NCBI GenBank assembly: GCA_014523665.1
Contig: JAATVR010000725.1
Span: forward strand, 1 to 10,661
Reading direction: 5' to 3'
Length of the DNA: 10,661 nucleotides
DNA from: Nitrososphaerales archaeon TH526
GTDB taxonomy: Archaea > Thermoproteota > Nitrososphaeria > Nitrososphaerales > Nitrososphaeraceae
Shown: piece by piece, positions 1 through 4,944 of the stretch
How positions within the stretch are numbered: position 1 is the stretch's first letter
How the letters are laid out: every line of letters starts with the position of its first letter
Made by a program: the position numbers and the translations under genes
The notes under the pieces: model-generated
Seen by the model: the letters and a program-made list of their open reading frames with translations, nothing else
The model's database searches: none
What the model was told of the DNA's origin: nothing

Positions 1-1
1 T

Positions 2-390
2 GGTTTTCGTAAGTTCTTTATTAATCAATGTGATAAGGCACATGTAGACTAAACAACATGGAAGCAACTAGCAGGTCATAAACTCCAAGAGACAGATGCT
101 GCATACATTTGGAAGCATGAAGAGGATATACCTGCCGAATACGTTAAGGCTATTCCGTTACCATAAATCAAGAAGCGAGACTAAAGCAGGAGAATCAAGA
201 GTTAAGGGAGGATTATCTTGCTGGATTAGAGGACATTCGTGAAGAGTTAAACGAGATAAGGTACTGCCTAGCCACTCCAAAAAAAAATAATCAAAAGAAG
301 TTAGTCAAGGAGTTCTAAGATAAGACTCTACTCTATGATACGGTTCAAGAGGAGTGGTGGGAGTCTGAGGACTCAAAGAGGAAGTACTGA
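2..390 (+). pseudogene. Decayed C-terminal end of a tyrosine recombinase (phage-type integrase) with coiled-coil tail
   Basis: Three-part remnant running in from the left edge. Frame 2 encodes GFRKFF, the end of an HxxR-type motif, at 2-19. It continues to a GHK motif (codons at 74-82) and a likely catalytic Tyr (TAC 104-106) followed by IWKHEEDIPAEYVKAIP. This is the order seen in the C-terminal catalytic half of tyrosine recombinases. A TAA at 50-52 interrupts the domain. At about 160 the frame shifts by one base: restoring one A between TTA and CC gives KAIPLTINQEARLKQ, which runs into a Glu/Leu/Lys-rich coiled-coil tail ending at TAA 316-318. The same frame stays coding-like beyond that stop (VQEEWWESEDSKRKY) up to TGA 388-390. 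Two or three independent lesions make this non-functional. Archaeal integrases of this group often carry such a C-terminal coiled coil (family knowledge). The N-terminal half lies outside the window. Confidence 0.8.
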
Positions 391-548
391 ACTAGTACAT
401 GAGTGCTGGTATTATCTTGAGATTTTAAATCCTGTACAAGAATCCATATTTATTTTTCAAAAGTTTATTCTACAGGCATTCACATATTCATTCGTAACGA
501 GGTAGGATAGCAATATTCTGGTCATCAGTCCCCAAAATCAGTGGACTC

Positions 549-1307
549 ATGGTGTTATGCCTATCGCTCCTCTTACTGTTGAACCTAATTGACAGCAATC
601 TGAGTATAAAGACGTCGGTGATTCCATACGCACACGCTCAGGCGACTACTTTTCCCTATTTTCCAAACCTCTACGATCCTTATTACTCCAATCAGCTCTC
701 TCCATGGTTTCCATCTATTCCCGCTATAGCATGTGGAGCAGGTCTATTCTCTTTTAACATTGAAGGACTTCCAGATAAAGGCGTAAACATTCCCATGAAT
801 GATGAAGAGTTGATGGCTCTGCAAATTCAATTGGATAAGGATAATTTAGGTTTGTTCTTTACCAGCGGTGATGACGTATCTGGAAAAATTCTTGTTGGGA
901 AAGACAACATCAAAACCAATCAAGGAGAAGATTTTGATGTAAAGAATCTGTTCAATAATTGTAGAACGCTAGCATTCAGTTCCACTGGTGATGTCAAAAT
1001 AAAGACACCTCTCTCCGCCACTCCTGCTTCTGATAAGGCTAATACCATTATCCTTCCGTCTCCTTTTTCGGGAAACAATATTTACAACCCTTATGGGCCA
1101 TACTATTCATCTTCGACAATGGGTTATCCTTATACATATCAAACAGCATCAAGCGGAGGCTGCAGTCCATCTTATCCAGACGTATGTATACGGGATCCTC
1201 CGCCTCAGTTAGCCTGTGGACAAGTTCCATATACTAACTTCAGAGTACTTCCCCCTGATCCACATAGATTCGACGAAAATATGGACGGCATAGGGTGTGA
1301 GAGGTGA
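549..1307 (+). CDS. Secreted protein with C-terminal excalibur-like calcium-binding motif
   Basis: 252 aa. Residues 1-30 are a signal peptide: Leu-rich core, then PYAHA|QA as the probable cleavage site, a typical thaumarchaeal ending. The middle (about 60-160) contains ACGAGLFSFNIEGLP and a Leu-rich segment of unknown fold; residues 160-202 are Pro/Tyr/Ser/Gly-rich and probably disordered. The last 50 residues hold CSPSYPDVCI, a PPP linker, CGQVPY and then DPHRFDENMDGIGCER. D242, N244, D246 and the GxGCE ending match the DxDxDGxxCE pattern of excalibur-like Ca-binding domains, often found at the C-terminus of extracellular nucleases and surface proteins. No nuclease domain is visible here. 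The ATG at 549 gives a signal peptide without a positive n-region. The frame is open upstream to TAA 495-497 and encodes VPKISGL just before the ATG, so the true start may lie further upstream at a non-standard codon. The gene is convergent with the next one. Confidence 0.82.
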   Translation: MVLCLSLLLLLNLIDSNLSIKTSVIPYAHAQATTFPYFPNLYDPYYSNQLSPWFPSIPAIACGAGLFSFNIEGLPDKGVNIPMNDEELMALQIQLDKDNLGLFFTSGDDVSGKILVGKDNIKTNQGEDFDVKNLFNNCRTLAFSSTGDVKIKTPLSATPASDKANTIILPSPFSGNNIYNPYGPYYSSSTMGYPYTYQTASSGGCSPSYPDVCIRDPPPQLACGQVPYTNFRVLPPDPHRFDENMDGIGCER

Positions 1308-1315
1308 CAGCTTCT

Positions 1316-1339
1316 GATTTGGATTTGGATTTGGATTTT
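1316..1339. repeat. Four tandem GATTTG hexamers in the convergent intergenic gap
   Basis: Three exact GATTTG units followed by GATTTT, directly after the TGA of the secreted protein. The repeat sits between two converging genes. It is short and low-complexity, with no sign that it is coding. It could be a slippage product, or part of a T-rich transcription end signal for the plus-strand gene; T-rich tracts are typical archaeal termination signals. Confidence 0.7.
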
Positions 1340-1365
1340 CCATTTCTGTTAGTAGTGGTAGCGGC

Positions 1366-2094
1366 CTAGATAAACCGAAATGACTCGATGATTTTCTCTG
1401 CTATGGGCAGCATATTGGGAACATTTAAGGGCTGTGTATAGAAGTTCAACCGGTATAGTACACCGTCATGTATGACGAAAACATCAGAAGAAAATCCAAT
1501 CTGTACACCATCATCGCTCGTTATGGTGTCCAATCGCCAGGCATTAGTTTCATTTGAAATAACAATAGGACTGTCTTTGACATAAACGTGAGTAAGCTCA
1601 CCATAGAAATGGGAAAGAATGCCTCCCATCCAAGACTCCGATGGTGATGCTGTTGCGTTCTCAATCTTTGTAGTGTTGTACTTCTGGGAGGTAACATAAT
1701 CTCCTGCAGTTGGGGCGTACGTCTTCGCTTGCATGGTATTAGGATCCAGATAAGAAAAGGAGCTAGGGATACTGGCAGTCACTGAAAATCCAGTCCCTGT
1801 ATCGCTGTTTGCAGGGATTCGGTTAAACTCTTCGTTAGGTGGCCTTATGAAAATGAGTTGATTCTGAACTAGGATGGAAGGCTCTACCTGCCAATCTGCG
1901 GGAAAATCAAGGGCAATGCCATACAGCTCATTTGTATATGTAGTAAGGCCGGTACTTTGATTTGTTATTAAAGTTGCCATTGGAGCAGCAGGAGCAATGG
2001 TACCGAAAATTTCTGCGGCAGAGAATACAGACATTACTGAGGAAAGAGAGCACCATAGGCTAAGCGTAGCACTTAGGAGGAGCACCAGACTCAA
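1366..2094 (-). CDS. Secreted PsbP-like domain protein
   Basis: 242 aa from a TTG at 2094. Residues 1-26 are hydrophobic and Ser/Leu-rich, a signal peptide or membrane anchor, followed by a Ser/Thr/Asn-rich stretch with several N-x-S/T sequons. The mature domain opens with TYTNELYGIALDFPADWQVE (52-71), the YG...YP.DW signature of PsbP-like proteins. It ends with LYRLNFYTQP...EKIIESFRFI, the typical C-terminal strand and helix of that fold. In chloroplasts PsbP supports photosystem II; archaeal copies are unrelated to photosynthesis and have no established role. The start is doubtful. The open frame continues upstream, where codons 2112 to 2095 read KFQTIY, a good n-region. The codon just before it (2113-2115) is ATC where ATG would be expected. 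A TATA-like element (AATACATAATC, around 2140-2150) lies about 25-30 nt further upstream. The gene is probably secreted and monocistronic. Confidence 0.8.
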   Translation of the reverse strand: MSLVLLLSATLSLWCSLSSVMSVFSAAEIFGTIAPAAPMATLITNQSTGLTTYTNELYGIALDFPADWQVEPSILVQNQLIFIRPPNEEFNRIPANSDTGTGFSVTASIPSSFSYLDPNTMQAKTYAPTAGDYVTSQKYNTTKIENATASPSESWMGGILSHFYGELTHVYVKDSPIVISNETNAWRLDTITSDDGVQIGFSSDVFVIHDGVLYRLNFYTQPLNVPNMLPIAEKIIESFRFI

Positions 2095-2139
2095 GTAGAT
2101 CGTTTGAAACTTGATGTTATGTAAACTTTCGGTAAAAAG

Positions 2140-2150
2140 ATTATGTATTC
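2140..2150 (-). promoter_or_regulatory. TATA-like element for the PsbP-like gene
   Basis: On the minus strand GAATACATAATC lies about 25-30 nt upstream of codon ATC 2113-2115, the position expected for a leaderless archaeal transcript starting with MKFQTIY. A run of eight T/A (2152-2159) lies just upstream and could aid promoter opening. The match to a TATA consensus is moderate. Confidence 0.35.
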
Positions 2151-2239
2151 ACTTTTTTTTGAAAATCGGGTTGCGTCAAGGAAATGAGGAAGAATACTAC
2201 GTGGAGGTCTTTTAAGCAGTACCGGACTAATAATTAATC

Positions 2240-2640
2240 AAGAATGCCGGAATATCAGTTAGCGTCGTGATGTATCCACGGTCTAAACGAGCTAGGTCGA
2301 ACGCAACACAGAGTAGCCACAGCGGCTCCATAGCAGGTTCTCGCTACGACTAATACCGACCCCCCCTTGCCGAACTGAAACCAGTCAATGGCATGCCACT
2401 CCAGAAATCAATAATAAATAATTCCATGAAATGTTTACTAGTATCACCGCTAGCAACTAGTGAGCGAGCGAGTCAAGAGCGGAGCGAAGAACTGACTACT
2501 GCCCACTTCAATAAATGGGGGGGGTCGCCGAATCTTGGCGCCGAAAGCTTGCAAGCTTCCGACGGGTCTATTTCACCGAAGGTTTTTTCTTCCTCGATAC
2601 TACTGATTGCCCTTGTCTGTAGATTCATTATTTCTTGACT
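2240..2640. repeat. GC-richer patch with inverted repeats; possible small mobile element (MITE-like) or gene relic
   Basis: This segment is clearly richer in GC than its flanks. CGACCCCCCC at 2357-2366 is the exact inverted complement of GGGGGGGTCG at 2518-2527, about 150 bp apart. AAGCTTGCAAGCTT at 2545-2558 is a perfect 14-bp palindrome extendable to 20 bp with one mismatched pair, and GGCGCC at 2537-2542 adds another. Between them GAGCGAGCGAGTCAAGAGCGG is low-complexity. Both strands are unusually open. The plus strand has one stop (TAA 2350-2352) from about 2242 to 2638. The minus strand has one stop (TGA at 2473-2475) from 2697 to about 2353. I recognise no protein family on either strand, so I do not call a gene. 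No flanking target duplication was identified. Confidence 0.45.
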
Positions 2641-2697
2641 GAATAATGCTTCCAACCCAGATTGGCACAGCTCTCTGGTACATTCATAACGAGACAA

Positions 2698-3540
2698 TTA
2701 ATGAAATTATAGTATAACCATGCTGTAAAATAACCAATTCAACACCATTTCAAAACTCGATGGATATATAAACAGAAACACAATGGCCTTGCAAACACAA
2801 CCACCACCAATGAGCACTATCAGTGGTTCTTCCATCAAGTTACAGATAGTTTAACTCGATATTTCTGGCATCTCCGCTTTCATATTGAAAATTTTACGTG
2901 CTCATGAGGTTGCGAGTTACCACTTGACAACACAAGTGACTCAAGCAACTGACGGGACTCAAGGGATGTCCATCAAGGGGGGGTGTCTGTTTCTGCGACT
3001 TGGAAAAGCTCCAACAGCTTTGCGCTAGAACTATATCACTAACTTTTTTTATTTTCCCGTTATTCCATTAGTTCATTTTGTCCGACTTTTCATTTTTTCA
3101 GTCTATATATAGTATGCCATATCGTTCAACTTTTTTTCAAATTTCATTTAGTTGAAATTAAGAGAATGATTCATGCAGCCGACAAATCTGGTTTCTATGG
3201 TAAATGCAAATACGAAGTTGATCCAATCTAAATAGACAGAGAATAAATTTGAAAATGAATGAATATATGAGTATATCAAAATAGACCCAGAGTTACCATA
3301 TCATCATCTAACTTGAAGCAAAACTTATGTGGACAGTCCACTGAACGATAATTGAATGTCCATAAGGCAAATTCATTTTGAAACTTTGTTCAATCAAGTT
3401 GTTTAGAATTATCAGTGCTGCAGACACTTGTTAAATCGAAGTCTTAGTAATTCTGGACGTCTTGTGGAGAAATTAAACTCCGAGACCAGATAGTCGAGTG
3501 ACTATGCATTATGTAAAGAAATAATATTGATGATTACTGT
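2698..3540. other. AT-rich non-coding stretch with scattered promoter-like and hairpin elements
   Basis: No convincing gene. A TATA box (ATATATAAAC, 2764-2773) precedes a short ATG frame at 2783 (MALQTQPPPMSTISGSS...) that stops at 22 codons but stays open for about 57 more codons after the TAA, so it may be a decayed ORF. A G7 run lies at 2977-2983. A second TATA-like box (TCTATATATAGT) at about 3101-3112 precedes nested inverted repeats: TTCAACT 3125-3131 with AGTTGAA 3150-3156, and AATTTCA 3140-3146 with TGAAATT 3153-3159. After these comes a 21-codon frame, MIHAADKSGFYGKCKYEV.... An interrupted palindrome GTGGAC-A-GTCCAC lies at 3329-3341. None of this is enough for a gene call. Confidence 0.4.
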
Positions 3541-3544
3541 ACTA

Positions 3545-3700
3545 CTATCCACCTTGTTTGTAATGCCATAATCTATAATCATTGAATTCGGGTGAACCGT
3601 ACTCTTTGATCTTTGACTTACGATCATGTACTTGTCTATGGATCTCCAATCTATACCATTCAGTGAAGATAGAACTACATCTATCACACTTATACTCCAT
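3545..3700 (-). CDS. Small C2H2 zinc-finger protein (51 aa)
   Basis: Intact ATG-to-TAG frame, 51 aa. Residues 1-25 form a textbook C2H2 finger: C5-x2-C8-x12-H21-x3-H25, starting MEYKCDRCSSIF, with core hydrophobics F12 and L18 in their usual places and ending HRQVHDRK. The basic segment 26-32 (DRKSKIK) could contact nucleic acid. The rest, EYGSPEFNDYRL, is a polar tail. Single-finger micro-proteins of this kind are common in ammonia-oxidising archaea (family knowledge), presumably as nucleic-acid-binding regulators or for protein contacts; targets are unknown. The start is supported by a TATA element centred about 24 nt upstream, as expected for a leaderless transcript. That TATA box is framed by a perfect inverted repeat, suggesting local control, possibly by the protein itself. 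The gene stands alone in about 2.8 kb of otherwise empty DNA. Confidence 0.75.
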   Translation of the reverse strand: MEYKCDRCSSIFTEWYRLEIHRQVHDRKSKIKEYGSPEFNDYRLWHYKQGG

Positions 3701-3710
3701 AAACTATGTA

Positions 3711-3738
3711 TAGACAGATATAATTATAAGTCTGTCTA
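3711..3738 (-). promoter_or_regulatory. TATA box enclosed by an inverted repeat (probable operator) of the zinc-finger gene
   Basis: TAGACAGA at 3711-3718 and TCTGTCTA at 3731-3738 are perfect inverted complements with a 12-nt spacer. The spacer contains TATAATTATAA (3719-3729), read on the minus strand as TTATAATTATA, ending 18 nt before the ATG at 3700. A palindrome wrapped around a TATA box is a typical arrangement for a dimeric repressor blocking TBP binding. Further TAGACAG motifs occur near 3233 and 4159. Confidence 0.6.
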
Positions 3739-3740
3739 CC

Positions 3741-4388
3741 TGACGATGTTGATTAGTTAATAGCTATGAAAATAGTAATAGCAGCTGCTGTTATGTTCTT
3801 TTCAAGAAAATAGTAATAGTCTTACTATTCTCTTGCTCTTACTATTCTGCGTCAAGCTCGCCAGATTTGACATTTGTGTTATGCTCAATGAAATTCTAAA
3901 AAGATCTACTTATCATTTAAACTCAAACTAATAAAAAGAAAAGTTGGGGATTTCGGAACAGCTATTCAGTAGCAGATAAATGATGATGAGAATGATCCTT
4001 AGAATTTCTGACTATTACAATATATATTACTACAATATCTATCACAGCAAAAGTAACCTTGATAATAGAATCAGCAGCATCTTCTCTTCTACCTATACAA
4101 GATAGTTAGATGTGTTTGAATTTTAATTAGATTTACATCTACTTCCATCTAAATGAGGTAGACAGTCGTCTTCGACTGAGAAACAATAATCTCTTAATTT
4201 TACGACTTAGGTCATTGATGCTACAGAAGGGTTTACACAAAAGCGTGGAGCAGGCGAATCTTTACGTCTTATAAAATTGTCACAGCCATCACGTCTAACA
4301 TTACCTGGAAGGAGAGATAATCAGTAGCATAAAAACCCTAAGAAATAATAGGAAAAAAGTTATATAGTTGGGAGCTTCTGCGTGAAGC
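3741..4388. other. AT-rich gap with direct and inverted repeats and faint ORF remnants
   Basis: No intact gene recognised. GAAAATAGTAATAG occurs twice (about 3768-3781 and 3807-3820) and CTTACTATTCT twice (3821-3831 and 3838-3848). AATAGTAA/TTACTATT (3809-3816, 3822-3829) can form a hairpin, and AGCAGCTGCT (3780-3789) is a palindrome. On the minus strand, 3962-4105 is an open 47-codon frame without ATG, with one hydrophobic span (VTFAVIDIVVIYIVIV) and a His-rich tail (DHSHHHLSATE), possibly a relic of a small membrane protein. On the plus strand, codons between TAG stops near 4211 and 4324 read VIDATEGFTQKRGAGESLR..., also possibly a relic. Support is weak for all of these. Confidence 0.35.
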
Positions 4389-4505
4389 ATGGGAACATGG
4401 AAAATATCCCCTTATACCGCAGTAGTTCCAACCGATAAAGGTGATGTACTTCTGGATCAGCTTACACTCATAGTTCGATCTTCTTCTAATAACCTTTCTT
4501 CGTAA
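4389..4505 (+). CDS. Possible 38-aa ORF behind a good TATA box
   Basis: ATG 4389 to TAA 4503-4505 encodes 38 aa beginning MGTWKISPYTAVVPTDKGDV and ending SSSNNLSS. I recognise no family. What supports expression is the promoter: AAAAAAGTTATATAG (about 4353-4366) has an A-rich element and a TATATA core about 24 nt upstream of the ATG, correct spacing for a leaderless archaeal transcript. It could equally drive a non-coding RNA or be the surviving promoter and start of a decayed gene, since a remnant of a known gene family lies about 100 nt downstream. Confidence 0.3.
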   Translation: MGTWKISPYTAVVPTDKGDVLLDQLTLIVRSSSNNLSS

Positions 4506-4561
4506 TGGCTTGCAAATCCTTCTAATCCTGTTTCTTTATATATTTCGGGCAGTTAGGCATA

Positions 4562-4632
4562 GTTGTATCTACATCCTCGGGATCAAGTGAAGCGAGGACC
4601 CGATAAGTCCGAGGTATACGAAATCATAAATG
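4562..4632 (+). pseudogene. Fragment of a second copy of the 7719-8039 gene family
   Basis: Codons 4599-4628 read PDKSEVYEII, matching PDKSESYEII in the 106-aa protein encoded at 7719-8039. At DNA level I count 24 of 30 identical bases (4599-4628 against 7914-7943). Three of the six differences are silent third-position changes and the other three fall in one codon (S to V). That is the pattern of divergence under coding constraint before decay. The frame breaks on both sides: TGA at 4587-4589 upstream (reading IYILGIK before it) and TAG soon after VRP. No other part of the gene was found nearby. Confidence 0.6.
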
Positions 4633-4847
4633 TAAGGCCATAGATCTGGCTAAAAATTGTATTGATAAATTGTCAACCGGTATTATGAATCATAAAATCG
4701 TTCTAGTAGAGTAAATAAGGATCTTACTCGAACTTATAAGCATGCTAAATAAAGGAAACTTCGAATTTGATAAAAAAAGTAACAAGGAGTCATCATAGCA
4801 GATGAGCCGAATTCTGGAGAGCATCAGGAGGGGAGACGATATTGCTT

Positions 4848-4943
4848 ATGGGATATGAGACATGGTTTACAAGATATGGGGCATGGTATGCAAACAACCG
4901 CATGGGATCAGAAATTACATTAAACATTGGAGGTAAACAATAA
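4848..4943 (+). CDS. Possible 31-aa upstream ORF coupled to the CLCA-like gene
   Basis: ATG 4848 to TAA 4941-4943, 31 aa, beginning MGYETWFTRYGAWYANNRMG and ending NIGGKQ. The frame is open back to TGA 4803-4805. Its stop lies one base before the ATG of the large gene, and its last codons overlap the GGAGGT motif, a layout suited to translational coupling. No family is recognised, and the frame could be chance. The frame differs from that of the CLCA-like gene, so it is not an N-terminal extension of it, and it shows no signal peptide. Confidence 0.25.
   Translation: MGYETWFTRYGAWYANNRMGSEITLNIGGKQ
4929..4934 (+). promoter_or_regulatory. Shine-Dalgarno motif GGAGGT that decides the start at 4945
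   Basis: GGAGGT ends 10 nt before ATG 4945. The in-frame TTG at 4927-4929 overlaps the motif itself, so ATG 4945 is the better start. Shine-Dalgarno use is less common than leaderless starts in these archaea and suggests that this gene is read from a longer transcript. Confidence 0.65.
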
Positions 4944-4944
4944 A

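Noticed and set aside
2393..2697. Open frames of 81 aa (+) and 74 aa (-) within the GC-richer patch
   Set aside because: The two overlap on opposite strands, neither matches a family I know nor has a promoter at proper spacing, and the openness follows from GC-rich, repeat-like sequence. Kept only as part of the repeat patch.
3502..3687. 61-aa minus-strand frame overlapping the zinc-finger gene
   Set aside because: It is a shifted frame of the C2H2 gene at 3545-3700, which has the recognisable motif and the promoter.
4575..4614. CCTCGG/CCGAGG hairpin suggesting a structured RNA
   Set aside because: The arms are short and imperfectly extended, and the segment matches codons of the 7719 gene family with mostly silent changes, so protein ancestry explains it better.
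4927..4944. TTG start six codons upstream for the CLCA-like protein
   Set aside because: The TTG overlaps the Shine-Dalgarno motif that serves ATG 4945, and the added residues contribute nothing to the domain.
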